Source: Pseudomonas folii (GTDB taxonomy: Bacteria; Pseudomonadota; Gammaproteobacteria; Pseudomonadales; Pseudomonadaceae). From it: a stretch of DNA of 36,965 nucleotides. Numbering within the stretch: the first letter of the stretch is position 1; every line of letters starts with the position of its first letter. Shown piece after piece: positions 1-9,207 of the stretch. The notes under the pieces are model-generated. The model was not told the DNA's origin, made no database searches, and worked only from the letters and a program-made list of their open reading frames with translations. The stretch covers positions 1 through 36,965 of the forward strand of contig NZ_JACONW010000049.1 in assembly GCF_014357575.1 (NCBI RefSeq), given 5' to 3'. A program made the position numbers and the translations under genes.

Positions 1-47
1 CAGGGTAATGGACCGGTTTTGCTGGATCAGGATTGAACAATCCAGTC

Positions 48-138
48 GTGGGACCGGCTTTAGCCGGGAAAAGGCCGGGACGTTCAAATACATCTCTGTC
101 GTCAGAAATGCAGCCTTCCCGGCTAAAGCCGGTCCCAC
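48..138. repeat. REP doublet (REPIN-like inverted pair)
   Basis: Two perfectly complementary 23-base arms, 48-70 and 116-138, face each other across a 45-base spacer. Each arm carries the core GGGACCGGCTTTAGCC, typical of Pseudomonas intergenic REP elements that are spread by a RAYT transposase acting in trans. No transposase is in the window. The doublet lies just past the stop of the flavoprotein gene at 149. Confidence 0.85.
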
Positions 139-148
139 ATCGCCTGCT

Positions 149-1567
149 CTAAGGCAAATCAATCTCCACCAACCGCCCCGCCAAAGCCTTGGCCTGCAGC
201 GCCACATCAGTCACGGCCGTACTCTCCCACCACAGCCCCCGCAATGGAGGGCCCATGGCGAATAGCCGGTCTGATACCCGCCCTTGCGCATCCAGCACTG
301 CCCCGCCGTGGTCGGCGGCGATGCCCAGCGCCAGGGGGCCAGGTTGAATCAGTCCCCTTGCCAAGAGTTGTCGAGGCAATGGCCGATCCACGCGTCGCCA
401 GTCGTATTCGATGCCCGTGGAATTGATCAGCGCGTCCCCCACAACCGTTGAAGACACAACCTGACCACGGCGTCGAATGCGAATCTGCAACTGGCCTGTC
501 GGCAAGACCTCAAACCCTTGCAACGAAGCGGCCTGAATTGTCGCCCTTCCTTCATCGATCAGTTGCTCAAGCAGTGCAGCACTCAACGGTGGAGAGCGAT
601 GGTGATGACTCTCCCACCATGGCCGCACATGCCTCACGAACTGGCGGCGCTGCACATCCGTGGCCTGACTCCATAACCGGCCAATGTTGGCCCGCACGGT
701 ATCCAGGGGGGCTTGCCAGTCGACTCCGCTTTCAATCGCTTGCGCGCATTGCTCACGCACTTTACGCAACAACTGCCGAGGACTGCGGAGGGTGTGATCT
801 TCGTCAAGAAAGTTCCCCCAGGCGGGCGGCTGCCGACGCACATGAGGCAGCAACCCATGCCGGGAAAATATATCGATAGGCCCGCAATGCCCTGACTGTT
901 GCAACGACACCACCGCATCGACCATGGTCAGCCCGGAACCAATAATCAGCACCCGCGCCTGCGGATCGAGTTGCCGCATCGCGCTGACGTCCCACGGATC
1001 TACCGCCGCAGCATTGAGTCCATTGGACTGCCGTTGCGGGGTACGCGACGCGGCGTACATGCCCGTGGCTAAAACCGCAAATCGCCCGTGCAAAGACTGA
1101 TCGTCAGCCAGACTCAGCGTCACCCCATGTGCATGGGTCTCAAGGTCGACCACTTCGCCCCGCACATGCTCGACACTTGAGCCGTAAACCGAGCCAACTG
1201 ATCGAGCATCGGCCAGACGCTGCTGCACGTACAAACCAAAAATACCCCGTGGCGGAAACAGCTCGGCCACCGGCACATCCTGCTCAAAGGACTCGGGCCA
1301 GCCACCGTCGGCGATGAATTGCGTCAGCCATTGGGTCAAGTCGTCAGCATTGTCCGGGTCAACGCTCATGCGTGCCGCGTTGCCATTGAGGGTATGGCCC
1401 AACTCCGTGGCGCTGTAGGCCTCGCCCCGGCCCAGCTCACTGCGCGTTTCAATGATCGAGACGCGTCGCTTGCCCGGCAAGCGCAGCAACTGCACCGCCA
1501 GCATACTGCCGCTCAGGCCGCCGCCAATGATCAAAACGTCAGCCGGGTGTTTGTCGCTGGAACTCAT
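149..1567 (-). CDS. FAD/NAD(P)-binding protein (COG4529/HpyO-like)
   Basis: Predicted flavoprotein of 472 residues. The N-terminus has a Rossmann dinucleotide fold, IIGGGLSGS at about residues 13-21, followed about 20 residues later by an acidic residue (IIETRSELGRGEAY). A second Rossmann motif, LIIGSGLTMVDA, lies at about 207-218. This two-Rossmann layout and the GRGEAYS stretch fit the NAD_binding_9 (HpyO-like) family, whose substrates are mostly unknown; some members are amine or urate oxidoreductases. The ATG at 1567 is preceded by a weak GAAGAG. It is a single gene with no operon partner: the next gene, at 1743-2306 on the same strand, is 175 bp away. The flavoprotein fold is clear from the motifs; the reaction is not known. 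Confidence 0.85.
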   Translation of the reverse strand: MSSSDKHPADVLIIGGGLSGSMLAVQLLRLPGKRRVSIIETRSELGRGEAYSATELGHTLNGNAARMSVDPDNADDLTQWLTQFIADGGWPESFEQDVPVAELFPPRGIFGLYVQQRLADARSVGSVYGSSVEHVRGEVVDLETHAHGVTLSLADDQSLHGRFAVLATGMYAASRTPQRQSNGLNAAAVDPWDVSAMRQLDPQARVLIIGSGLTMVDAVVSLQQSGHCGPIDIFSRHGLLPHVRRQPPAWGNFLDEDHTLRSPRQLLRKVREQCAQAIESGVDWQAPLDTVRANIGRLWSQATDVQRRQFVRHVRPWWESHHHRSPPLSAALLEQLIDEGRATIQAASLQGFEVLPTGQLQIRIRRRGQVVSSTVVGDALINSTGIEYDWRRVDRPLPRQLLARGLIQPGPLALGIAADHGGAVLDAQGRVSDRLFAMGPPLRGLWWESTAVTDVALQAKALAGRLVEIDLP

Positions 1568-1742
1568 AGATCAGGTTCGCTCTTCTAAAATCTCAAGCCG
1601 GGGTCGACATCAACAGCACGTACGATGCACAGCCCGTGCCCACGGCCCTGTCCCACTATTCACGAGCGATCAGCCGCGCGCCGTTATTGAATAAGCTGCT
1701 GGTCCAACACAACTGTTGATTCACTGTTTGCCACGCAACAGC

Positions 1743-2306
1743 TCACAACACGACGTTACGGACGAATCGGACCCGGACCTGCCCGTCGTTGCGATAACTG
1801 TGGGCCTGGTTGCTGGCAAACATGAAAAACTCCCCCGGACCGACTGCCTGTGTGCGCTCCACCAGAATGACCGTCAGTTGCCCTTCGACCACATAAACCT
1901 GATCACTCCAGCCATCAGGATCGGCTTCGGACTGATACGCCTCACCCGGCTCCAGACAGAACTCCCACAGTTCGACTTCACGCCTGGCCGTGGCTTTTGC
2001 CAAAAGGACGGCGCGGCTGCCCGGTATCGATCCGGCCCAGGCCACTTCGTTAATGCGGCTCGGGTCACGATGTTCAGGAGCCTGAATCAGATCGCTGAAC
2101 GCTACATCCAGTGCTTCGGCCACACGATCAAGCGTCGCAAGGCTGACGTTTTTCTCCCCCGCCTCAATGGCCACCAGCATGCGCCGACTGACCCCGGATT
2201 TTTCTGCCAGCGCGGTCTGGCTCATGTCCTGCCCGTTGCGCAGCCGTCGCACGTTTTGACTGACGTGCTGCAAGACCGGGGCGCGTTGCGAATTATCGTT
2301 GCTCAA
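1743..2306 (-). CDS. XRE-family regulator with C-terminal cupin domain
   Basis: Transcription factor of 187 residues from the chosen start. An HTH_3 domain covers about residues 12-68 (NVRRLRNGQDMSQTALAEKSGVSRR). A cupin fold fills about 105-185, with VYVVEGQLTVIL and GEFFMFASNQAHSYRN as its two conserved boxes. Such proteins usually repress or activate one adjacent transporter or catabolic gene in response to a small ligand bound by the cupin. I chose the TTG at 2306 (product begins MSNDNSQ), with GAGAG about 10 bases upstream. A further TTG at 2354 would add 16 residues but would run across the palindrome at 2332-2343. The EamA exporter gene is divergent, 94 bp away, and is the likely target (inference). 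Confidence 0.8.
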   Translation of the reverse strand: MSNDNSQRAPVLQHVSQNVRRLRNGQDMSQTALAEKSGVSRRMLVAIEAGEKNVSLATLDRVAEALDVAFSDLIQAPEHRDPSRINEVAWAGSIPGSRAVLLAKATARREVELWEFCLEPGEAYQSEADPDGWSDQVYVVEGQLTVILVERTQAVGPGEFFMFASNQAHSYRNDGQVRVRFVRNVVL

Positions 2307-2331
2307 TATTTTATTCTCTCGAAATAATTGC

Positions 2332-2343
2332 GCAGTATACTGC
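2332..2343. promoter_or_regulatory. Palindromic operator candidate between XRE-cupin and EamA genes
   Basis: GCAGTATACTGC is a perfect 12-bp palindrome midway between the two divergent start codons (2306 and 2401). It contains TATACT, which could serve as a -10 element, so a bound protein would block transcription. The XRE-cupin protein encoded next door is the natural candidate (inference). Confidence 0.5.
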
Positions 2344-2400
2344 CCAGCCTTCAAACTCAGGTCGATGTATTACGCAAGCCTGTCAACGCCAGTGAGAAGC

Positions 2401-3336
2401 ATGAAGTCTACCTCTATCACGCCCCGTATCAGCAAAGCTGAAATTGTACTGATCCTGATCACCCTGCTGTGGGGCGGCACATTCCTGATCGTACAACACG
2501 CCATGACCGTCAGCGGGCCGATGTTTTTCGTAGGCCTGCGCTTTGCAGCGGCCGCCATCATCGTCGCCTTGTGTTCATTAAGCGTGTTGCGCGGCATCAC
2601 CTTGCTTGAAATAAAAGCCGGGATCGCGATCGGGGCGGCCATCATGCTTGGCTACGGATTACAGACCATCGGTTTGCAGACTATTCCCAGCAGCCAGTCA
2701 GCTTTTATTACTGCGCTTTATGTTCCTTTCGTACCGCTGCTGCAATGGCTGGTCCTGGGGCGTCGGCCGGGGTTGATGCCCAGCGTGGGAATCTGCCTGG
2801 CCTTCACCGGGCTGATTTTGCTGTCGGGGCCCTCGGGAGCAAGTCTGCAATTCAGCGCGGGGGAAATCGCCACCATCATCTGCGCGATTGCAGTGGCTGC
2901 TGAAATCATCATGATCAGTGCTTACGGCGGCAAGGTGGATGTGCGCCGGGTCACAGTGGTGCAACTGGGCACCGCCTCGTTGTTGTCATTCCTGATGATC
3001 GTCCCGACAGGCGAAGCCCTGCCGGATTTTTCCTGGATGCTGGTCATCAGCGCGGTCGGTCTCGGGGCCATGAGCGCGGTGATTCAGGTGGCCATGAACT
3101 GGGCACAGAAAACCGTTTCCCCCACCCGTGCCACGGTGATCTATGCCGGTGAGCCGGTATGGGCCGGCATTTTCGGTCGTCTTGCCGGTGAGCGCCTGCC
3201 TGGCGTTGCCTTGCTTGGCGCAGTGCTCATCGTGGCGGCAGTGATCGTCAGTGAAATGAAACGCCGCACTGCATCCACTACGGCATCCACTGAAGAACAA
3301 ACCGGAACCGACCCGGTGTTTAAAGAAACTGATTAA
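2401..3336 (+). CDS. EamA/DMT-superfamily transporter
   Basis: Inner-membrane protein of 311 residues with about ten hydrophobic segments arranged as two EamA repeats. The first repeat begins ILITLLWGGTFLIVQHA, the usual EamA opening, and the second is around residues 155-290, with TRATVIYAGEPVWAGIFG near the end. The drug/metabolite transporter superfamily mostly exports amino acids, nucleobases or drugs; the substrate here cannot be read from sequence. The ATG at 2401 (MKSTSITPRIS) has GAGAAG immediately upstream and fits family N-termini, while the open frame extends upstream to 2299 across the regulatory region. It is divergent from the XRE-cupin gene, which suggests specific control by that regulator. 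Confidence 0.88.
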   Translation: MKSTSITPRISKAEIVLILITLLWGGTFLIVQHAMTVSGPMFFVGLRFAAAAIIVALCSLSVLRGITLLEIKAGIAIGAAIMLGYGLQTIGLQTIPSSQSAFITALYVPFVPLLQWLVLGRRPGLMPSVGICLAFTGLILLSGPSGASLQFSAGEIATIICAIAVAAEIIMISAYGGKVDVRRVTVVQLGTASLLSFLMIVPTGEALPDFSWMLVISAVGLGAMSAVIQVAMNWAQKTVSPTRATVIYAGEPVWAGIFGRLAGERLPGVALLGAVLIVAAVIVSEMKRRTASTTASTEEQTGTDPVFKETD

Positions 3337-3416
3337 CACGCGAAAAATCCCGCTATAAATAAACAGAACTCAGCTTCTGCCTACAAGGTCTGTAGGATTC
3401 TGCGACACCTTGGCGT

Positions 3417-3445
3417 TTGGTGTTACACAGTCCAGCACGTATGAT
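3417..3445 (+). promoter_or_regulatory. Candidate sigma-70 promoter for the mrp operon
   Basis: TTGGTG (3417-3422), a 17-base spacer and TATGAT (3440-3445) lie 30 bases before the mrpA ATG. The -10 matches 5/6 and the -35 about 3/6. This is the best sigma-70-like pair in the 139-bp gap after the EamA gene. Confidence 0.4.
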
Positions 3446-3475
3446 CCTTGACATTTCCCTGCAGATTAGAAGCCT

Positions 3476-6421
3476 ATGTCTCTGATAGTTCTACTGCTTC
3501 TGCCTTTCATTGGCAGCTGTCTGGCGGCATTTTTGCCGCACAACGCGCGTAACGCTGAATCCATTCTCGCCGGCCTTGTGGCCGTTACCGGCGCGATTCA
3601 GGTTGCCTTGTGGTACCCGCAAATCGTCGACGGCGGCGTGATCCGCGAGGAATATTTCTGGTTACCCAGTCTGGGGTTGAATTTCGTCCTGCGTATGGAC
3701 GGCTTCGCCTGGATGTTCTCGATGCTGGTGCTGGGCATCGGCACGCTGGTTTCGTTATACGCCCGCTATTACATGTCCCCGGATGATCCAGTGCCGCGCT
3801 TTTTCGCGTTCTTCCTGGCCTTCATGGGTGCCATGCTGGGTCTGGTGATTTCCGGCAACCTGATTCAAATCGTGTTCTTCTGGGAGCTGACCAGCCTTTT
3901 CTCGTTTCTGTTGATTGGCTACTGGCACCATCGGGCAGACGCTCGACGCGGTGCTTATATGGCGTTGATGGTCACCGGTGCAGGCGGTCTCGCGCTATTG
4001 GTCGGCGTCATGCTGCTCGGTCATGTCGTAGGCAGCTATGATCTGGATCGCGTACTGGCCTCCGGCGAGGCGATCCGCGCCCATGGGTTGTACCCGGTCT
4101 TGTTGACCTTGATCCTGATCGGCGCATTGAGCAAAAGTGCGCAGTTCCCGTTCCACTTCTGGCTGCCCCACGCGATGGCCGCGCCGACGCCGGTATCGGC
4201 TTATCTTCACTCGGCGACCATGGTCAAGGCTGGCGTGTTTTTACTGGCGCGTTTCTGGCCTGCCCTTTCCGGCAGCGAACAATGGTTCTGGATCGTCAGC
4301 GGTGCAGGTGCCTGCACCCTGCTCATCGGCGCCTACGCAGCGATTTTCCAGAACGACCTCAAGGGCCTGCTGGCCTATTCGACCATCAGCCACTTGGGTT
4401 TGATTACCCTGCTGCTGGGCCTGAACAGTCCACTGGCAGCGGTCGCAGCGGTCTTCCACATTCTTAACCACGCGACCTTCAAGGCCTCGCTGTTTATGGC
4501 CGCGGGAATTATCGACCACGAAAGCGGCACGCGGGACATCCGCAAACTGAGCGGACTGGTCACCCTGATTCCCTACACCGCGACGCTGGCCATGGTTGCC
4601 AGCGCGTCAATGGCGGGCGTACCCCTGTTGAACGGCTTCCTGTCCAAGGAAATGTTTTTCGCTGAAACGGTATTCGTCAGTTCCTCCGCGTGGGTTGAGA
4701 CGGCTTTGCCGGTGATTGCCACCATCGCCGGGGCATTCAGTGTTGCTTATTCATTGCGTTTCACCGTCGATGTGTTCTTCGGTCCGAAAGCGACCAATCT
4801 GCCACACACACCCCACGAACCTCCACGCTGGATGCGTGCGCCGGTAGAATTTCTGGTAATTGCCTGTGTGATCGTCGGGATCTTCCCCTCGCAATCCGTG
4901 GCGCCGTTGCTGGCTGCTGCAGCACAACCGGTCGTAGGCGGCACACTCCCTGAGTACAGCCTGGCTATCTGGCATGGCTGGAACGCCCCGATGATCATGA
5001 GCCTGATTGCCATGGCTGGCGGCGTGCTGCTCTATCTGTTGCTGCGCAATTCGTTCAAACAGAACCGCTTCACCGGCCCGCCGCTGGTACAGCGGATGAA
5101 CGGCAAGCGTTTCTTCGAACGCTCGCTGGTGATCATGACCCGATGGGCACGCCGCTTCGAAAGCCGCACCAGCACCCGTCGCCTGCAACCTCAGCTATTT
5201 CTGGTGGTGCTGGCTGCACTGATCGGCGGTTTCATCCCGATGTACTTCAGTGGCTTGACCTGGGGCGACCGTCCGAAGATTCCGGGTTCGGGCGTCTTCG
5301 TCACGTTGTGGCTGATCGCAATCGCCTGCGCACTGGGCGCGGCCTGGCAAGGCAAGTACCACCGTCTGGCCGCGGTGATTATGGTCAGTGTCTGCGGGTT
5401 GATGACCTGCGTGACGTTCGTCTGGTTCTCGGCACCTGATCTGGCCCTGACTCAACTGGTGGTGGAAGTGGTCACCTCGGTATTGATCCTGCTGGGATTG
5501 CGCTGGCTGCCGCGACGTAACGAAAACGTGGCGCCTTCGGTCAGCAGCCGGGTGCGCGCACGAAACCGTCGGGTTCGCGACTTCATTCTGTCGGCCCTGG
5601 TCGGCGCTGGCATGGCGTTGCTGTCCTACGCGATGCTGACACGTGCGACGCCTAACACAATCTCCTCGTTCTACCTCAGCCGTGCCATCCCGGAAGGCGG
5701 TGGCAGTAACGTGGTGAACGTGATGCTGGTGGATTTCCGCGGTTTCGACACCTTTGGCGAAATCACCGTGCTGGCGGCTGTGGCCTTGACTGTGTTTGCC
5801 CTGCTGCGCCGTTTCCGTCCGCCCAAGGAAAGTATTCCGTTACCCGCCCAGCAACGTTTGCTGGCTCCGGATGTGGTAACCGACCTGGTCAACCCGCGCA
5901 GCGCCAGTGATACCGCGCTGGGCTTCATGATGGTTCCGGCGGTACTGGTGCGCCTGTTGCTGCCGATTGCTGTAGTGATTTCGATGTACCTGTTCATGCG
6001 TGGGCACAACCAGCCGGGTGGTGGTTTTGTCGCCGGACTGGTGATGTCCGTGGCCTTCATTCTGCAATACATGGTCGCTGGCACGCAGTGGGTCGAGGCT
6101 CAGATGAGCCTGCGGCCATTGCGCTGGATGGGCACGGGCTTGTTGTTTGCGATTGGCACAGGTCTGGGTTCGATGTTCCTGGGCTATCCATTCATGACCA
6201 CTCACACCGCGCATCTGGATTTGCCGTTACTGGGCGATATCCACGTCGCGAGCGCGCTGTTTTTTGATGTGGGGGTCTATGCAGTTGTCGTGGGATCGAC
6301 ACTGCTGATTCTCACGGCACTGGCACACCAATCGGTGCGTAGCCACCGCCCTACTTCGCTGCCTAAACCGGTACCGAACCCCATCGCCGACATCGTCGCC
6401 GCACAACAAGGAGCCTCCTGA
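3476..6421 (+). CDS. mrpA: Monovalent cation/H+ antiporter subunit A (MrpA-MrpB fusion)
   Basis: Large polytopic membrane protein of 981 residues. Residues 1 to about 500 are homologous to complex I NuoL (proton-conducting motif around FPFHFWLPHAMAAPTPVSA, then KAGVFLLARF). A DUF4040-like segment lies near 600-690. The C-terminal part, from about residue 806 (NPRSASDTALGFMMVPAV...HNQPGGGFVAGLV), is the MnhB/MrpB domain, which is a separate gene in Bacillus. The fusion is the normal state in Pseudomonas and Rhizobium (PhaAB/ShaA). It is the core of a multi-subunit Na+(K+)/H+ antiporter used for pH and salt homeostasis. It opens a six-gene operon; its TGA overlaps the next ATG (TGATG at 6419). 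The SD before the ATG at 3476 is weak (AGAAG). Confidence 0.95.
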   Translation: MSLIVLLLLPFIGSCLAAFLPHNARNAESILAGLVAVTGAIQVALWYPQIVDGGVIREEYFWLPSLGLNFVLRMDGFAWMFSMLVLGIGTLVSLYARYYMSPDDPVPRFFAFFLAFMGAMLGLVISGNLIQIVFFWELTSLFSFLLIGYWHHRADARRGAYMALMVTGAGGLALLVGVMLLGHVVGSYDLDRVLASGEAIRAHGLYPVLLTLILIGALSKSAQFPFHFWLPHAMAAPTPVSAYLHSATMVKAGVFLLARFWPALSGSEQWFWIVSGAGACTLLIGAYAAIFQNDLKGLLAYSTISHLGLITLLLGLNSPLAAVAAVFHILNHATFKASLFMAAGIIDHESGTRDIRKLSGLVTLIPYTATLAMVASASMAGVPLLNGFLSKEMFFAETVFVSSSAWVETALPVIATIAGAFSVAYSLRFTVDVFFGPKATNLPHTPHEPPRWMRAPVEFLVIACVIVGIFPSQSVAPLLAAAAQPVVGGTLPEYSLAIWHGWNAPMIMSLIAMAGGVLLYLLLRNSFKQNRFTGPPLVQRMNGKRFFERSLVIMTRWARRFESRTSTRRLQPQLFLVVLAALIGGFIPMYFSGLTWGDRPKIPGSGVFVTLWLIAIACALGAAWQGKYHRLAAVIMVSVCGLMTCVTFVWFSAPDLALTQLVVEVVTSVLILLGLRWLPRRNENVAPSVSSRVRARNRRVRDFILSALVGAGMALLSYAMLTRATPNTISSFYLSRAIPEGGGSNVVNVMLVDFRGFDTFGEITVLAAVALTVFALLRRFRPPKESIPLPAQQRLLAPDVVTDLVNPRSASDTALGFMMVPAVLVRLLLPIAVVISMYLFMRGHNQPGGGFVAGLVMSVAFILQYMVAGTQWVEAQMSLRPLRWMGTGLLFAIGTGLGSMFLGYPFMTTHTAHLDLPLLGDIHVASALFFDVGVYAVVVGSTLLILTALAHQSVRSHRPTSLPKPVPNPIADIVAAQQGAS

Positions 6422-6765
6422 TGGAAGAAGTTATCGCGATCGCCATTGGCGTACTGGCGGCCTCGGGCGTCTGGTTGATCCTGCGTCCGCGGACTTTCCA
6501 GGTGGTCATGGGCCTTTGCCTGCTGTCCTACGGCGTCAACCTGTTTATCTTCAGCATGGGCAGCCTGTTTATCGGCCGTGAGCCGATCATCAAGGACGGC
6601 GTTCCTCAAGACCTGCTGAATTACACCGACCCGCTGCCGCAAGCACTGGTGCTGACCGCCATCGTGATCAGCTTTGCCATGACCGCGCTGTTTCTCGTGC
6701 TATTGCTGGCGTCCAGAGGGTTGACCGGCACTGACCACGTTGACGGCCGGGAGCCCAAAGAATGA
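6421..6765 (+). CDS. mrpC: Na+/H+ antiporter subunit C (MrpC)
   Basis: Membrane protein of 114 residues with three hydrophobic helices, related to NuoK of complex I. The segment FQVVMGLCLLSYGVNLFIFSMG in the middle helix is characteristic of MrpC, including the conserved YGVNL. It follows the mrpA stop with a one-base overlap (TGATG), with GGAGCC before the ATG as ribosome site, and overlaps mrpD by four bases (ATGA). MrpC and MrpF together help form the channel region linking MrpA and MrpD. Length is typical for the family. Confidence 0.94.
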   Translation: MEEVIAIAIGVLAASGVWLILRPRTFQVVMGLCLLSYGVNLFIFSMGSLFIGREPIIKDGVPQDLLNYTDPLPQALVLTAIVISFAMTALFLVLLLASRGLTGTDHVDGREPKE

Positions 6766-8447
6766 CGTTGATGAATCAACTGATTGTTGCACCGATCCTG
6801 CTGCCATTGCTGACTGCCGCGATCATGCTCTGGCTCGGCGAGAAACATCGCCCGCTCAAAGCGCGGATCAATCTGTTTTCGAGCATCCTCGGCCTGGCCA
6901 TATCTGTAACCTTGTTCATGTGGGTACAGAAAACCGGCACCACGGGCTCGATCGGCGTGTACCTGCCCGGCAACTGGGAAGTGCCGTTTGGTATTGTGCT
7001 GGTGGTTGATCACCTGTCGGCAATGATGCTGGTGCTGACCGGCATCGTCGGGGTGTGCGCTCTGCTATTCGCCCTGGCTCGCTGGGACCGCGCAGGTTCG
7101 AGCTTCCACGCCCTGTTTCAGATTCAACTGATGGGCCTGTATGGGGCATTCCTGACCGCTGATCTGTTCAACCTGTTCGTGTTTTTTGAAGTGATGCTCG
7201 CTGCGTCCTACGGCTTGATGCTGCATGGCTCCGGCCGCGCTCGTGTTTCGGCGGGTTTGCATTACATCGCGATCAATCTGCTGGCTTCTTCGCTGTTCCT
7301 GATTGGCGCAGCCTTGATCTACGGCGTGACCGGCACACTGAACATGGCTGACCTGGCCATCAAGATTCCGCAAGTGCCTGAGGCCGATCTGGGTCTGCTG
7401 CACGCCGGCGCTGCGATTCTTGCGGTGGCGTTCCTGACCAAGGCTGGCATGTGGCCGCTGAATTTCTGGTTGGTGCCCGCCTATTCTGCCGCCAGCGCGC
7501 CGGTGGCAGCCATTTTCGCGATCATGACCAAGGTGGGTATTTACACTCTGTTGCGGCTCTGGACCTTGTTGTTTTCAGTGCAGGCTGGTCCGTCGGCATT
7601 TTTCGGCGGCGACTGGCTGATCTACGGCGGTATGGCGACGATCCTTACCGCAGCGGTGGCGATCATCGCGGCACAACGCCTGGAGCGGATGGCGGCACTG
7701 AGCATTCTCGTTTCGGCAGGCATCCTGTTGTCCGCTATCGGTTTCGCCCAGCCAAGCCTGACGGCGGGCGCGCTGTTTTATATGGTCAGCTCGACCCTTG
7801 CACTCAGCGCGATGTTTCTGATCGCAGAACTTATCGAACGCTCGCGCTCAGCCAATGAGTTACCCCTGGAAGACGATGCCGACCAGTTACCGCGGACAGT
7901 GGAGTCCTTGAACCCTCCGCCAGGCACCAACCTTGATGACCAGCAGAAAGCCGTGGTCGGTCAGGTAATTCCCATGACCGTGGCATTCATCGGTTTGAGC
8001 TTCATCGCATGCGCCTTGCTGATCATTGGCATGCCGCCGCTGTCGGGATTCATCGGCAAACTGACGCTGCTCAGTGCGCTGCTTAATCCACTGGGACTGG
8101 ATGTGGCGCAGGACGAAACGATTTCGACCCAGGGCTGGTTGTTGGTGGGTTTGCTGATTTTCTCTGGCCTCGCTTCGCTGCTGGCCTTCTCGCGGGTCGG
8201 CATCCAGCGCTTCTGGACCCCACAGGAGCGCCCTTCGCCACTGCTGCGTCGCTATGAATGCGTGCCAATCGTGATCCTGCTGGGCTTGTGCATCACGCTG
8301 ACGTTCCAGGCTGAACCGCTGCTGCGCTACACCCGTGACACGGCTGCGGCGCTGCACGAGCCTAAACAGTACATCCAATCGGTAATGGCCACCCGGCCAC
8401 TGCCTGGGCCGGTCAGTGACACAGCAGTATCGGCGGTGCAACCATGA
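6762..8447 (+). CDS. mrpD: Na+/H+ antiporter subunit D (MrpD)
   Basis: Integral membrane protein of 561 residues homologous to NuoM/NuoN. The antiporter motif lies at about residues 225-262: FLTKAGMWPLNFWLVPAYS is followed by APVAAIFAIMTKVGIY, with the lysines expected in the proton path. VFFEVMLAASYGLML at about 143-157 carries the conserved glutamate. A hydrophilic insertion at about 370-400 (LPLEDDADQLPRTVESLNPP) makes this copy longer than the roughly 500 residues of Bacillus MrpD; such extensions occur in proteobacterial forms. Four-base overlaps (ATGA) on both sides point to translational coupling within the operon. Confidence 0.95.
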   Translation: MTLMNQLIVAPILLPLLTAAIMLWLGEKHRPLKARINLFSSILGLAISVTLFMWVQKTGTTGSIGVYLPGNWEVPFGIVLVVDHLSAMMLVLTGIVGVCALLFALARWDRAGSSFHALFQIQLMGLYGAFLTADLFNLFVFFEVMLAASYGLMLHGSGRARVSAGLHYIAINLLASSLFLIGAALIYGVTGTLNMADLAIKIPQVPEADLGLLHAGAAILAVAFLTKAGMWPLNFWLVPAYSAASAPVAAIFAIMTKVGIYTLLRLWTLLFSVQAGPSAFFGGDWLIYGGMATILTAAVAIIAAQRLERMAALSILVSAGILLSAIGFAQPSLTAGALFYMVSSTLALSAMFLIAELIERSRSANELPLEDDADQLPRTVESLNPPPGTNLDDQQKAVVGQVIPMTVAFIGLSFIACALLIIGMPPLSGFIGKLTLLSALLNPLGLDVAQDETISTQGWLLVGLLIFSGLASLLAFSRVGIQRFWTPQERPSPLLRRYECVPIVILLGLCITLTFQAEPLLRYTRDTAAALHEPKQYIQSVMATRPLPGPVSDTAVSAVQP

Positions 8448-8932
8448 AGCGTTATTTCCCTGCTCCGTGGTTCTCTCTGGCACTGGCCGTGCTGTGGCTG
8501 GTGTTGAATCTGTCGGTCAGTCCCGGCAACCTGATTCTCGCTGCAGTGCTGGGCTTCCTGGCTCCCCTGCTGATGTCTCCACTGCGCCCGTTGCCTGTGA
8601 GCATCAAGCGCCCGGGCGTTATCTTCAAACTGTTTTTCCTGGTGGGTCGCGATGTCATTACTTCCAACCTGGAAGTCGGCTGGAGAGTCTGGAATGCAAA
8701 GCGACGCCCGCCGCGCTCGGCGTTTGTAAAAGTCCCGCTGGACCTGCACAACGCCAATGGTCTGGCAGCCCTGGCCATGATTACCACGGTCGTTCCGGGA
8801 ACAGTCTGGTCCGAACTTGCACTGGATCGCAGCGTGCTGCTCATGCATGTTTTCGACCTGGAAGATGAGGCGCAGTTTATCGAGCACTTCAAAACCACCT
8901 ATGAGCGCCCGCTGATGGAGATTTTCCAATGA
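8444..8932 (+). CDS. mrpE: Na+/H+ antiporter subunit E (MrpE)
   Basis: Protein of 162 residues with two or three N-terminal membrane helices (about 1-60) and a soluble C-terminal half. MrpE hallmarks are LWLVLNLSVSPGNLILAAVLGFLAPLL near the start and NANGLAALAMITTVVPGTVWSEL at about 105-127; this second box (T-x-x-P-G-T) is the family signature. MrpE is needed for assembly of the full antiporter. It overlaps mrpD and mrpF by four bases each. Length and motifs are ordinary. Confidence 0.94.
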   Translation: MKRYFPAPWFSLALAVLWLVLNLSVSPGNLILAAVLGFLAPLLMSPLRPLPVSIKRPGVIFKLFFLVGRDVITSNLEVGWRVWNAKRRPPRSAFVKVPLDLHNANGLAALAMITTVVPGTVWSELALDRSVLLMHVFDLEDEAQFIEHFKTTYERPLMEIFQ

Positions 8933-9207
8933 GTGCCTTGCTCGGCAATGCCATTCTGGTCAGCTTGTTCATCTTCGCGCTGGCCATGGTCCTCACCCTG
9001 ATTCGCCTGTTCAAGGGCCCTTCGGCTCAGGATCGGGTACTGGCTCTGGACTACCTGTACATCATCGCCATGCTGATGATGCTGGTACTGGGCATTCGTT
9101 ATGCCAGCGATACTTATTTCGAGGCGGCGTTGTTGATTGCGCTGTTTGGCTTTGTCGGCTCTTTTGCCCTGGCCAAATTCCTGCTGCGTGGAGAGGTGAT
9201 CGAATGA
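8929..9207 (+). CDS. mrpF: Na+/H+ antiporter subunit F (MrpF)
   Basis: Small membrane protein of 92 residues with three hydrophobic helices. The motif LIRLFKGPSAQDRVLALDYLYI at about 24-45 is the MrpF signature: the conserved GP, DR and D of the cytoplasmic loop sit beside the cation path. It starts with ATG inside the mrpE stop (ATGA) and ends in ATGA with mrpG, keeping the strict coupling of the whole operon. Length is normal for the family. Confidence 0.94.
   Translation: MSALLGNAILVSLFIFALAMVLTLIRLFKGPSAQDRVLALDYLYIIAMLMMLVLGIRYASDTYFEAALLIALFGFVGSFALAKFLLRGEVIE

Noticed and set aside
2307..2354. N-terminal extension of the XRE-cupin protein to a TTG at 2354
   Set aside because: It would run over the palindrome and promoter region and precedes the expected family N-terminus.
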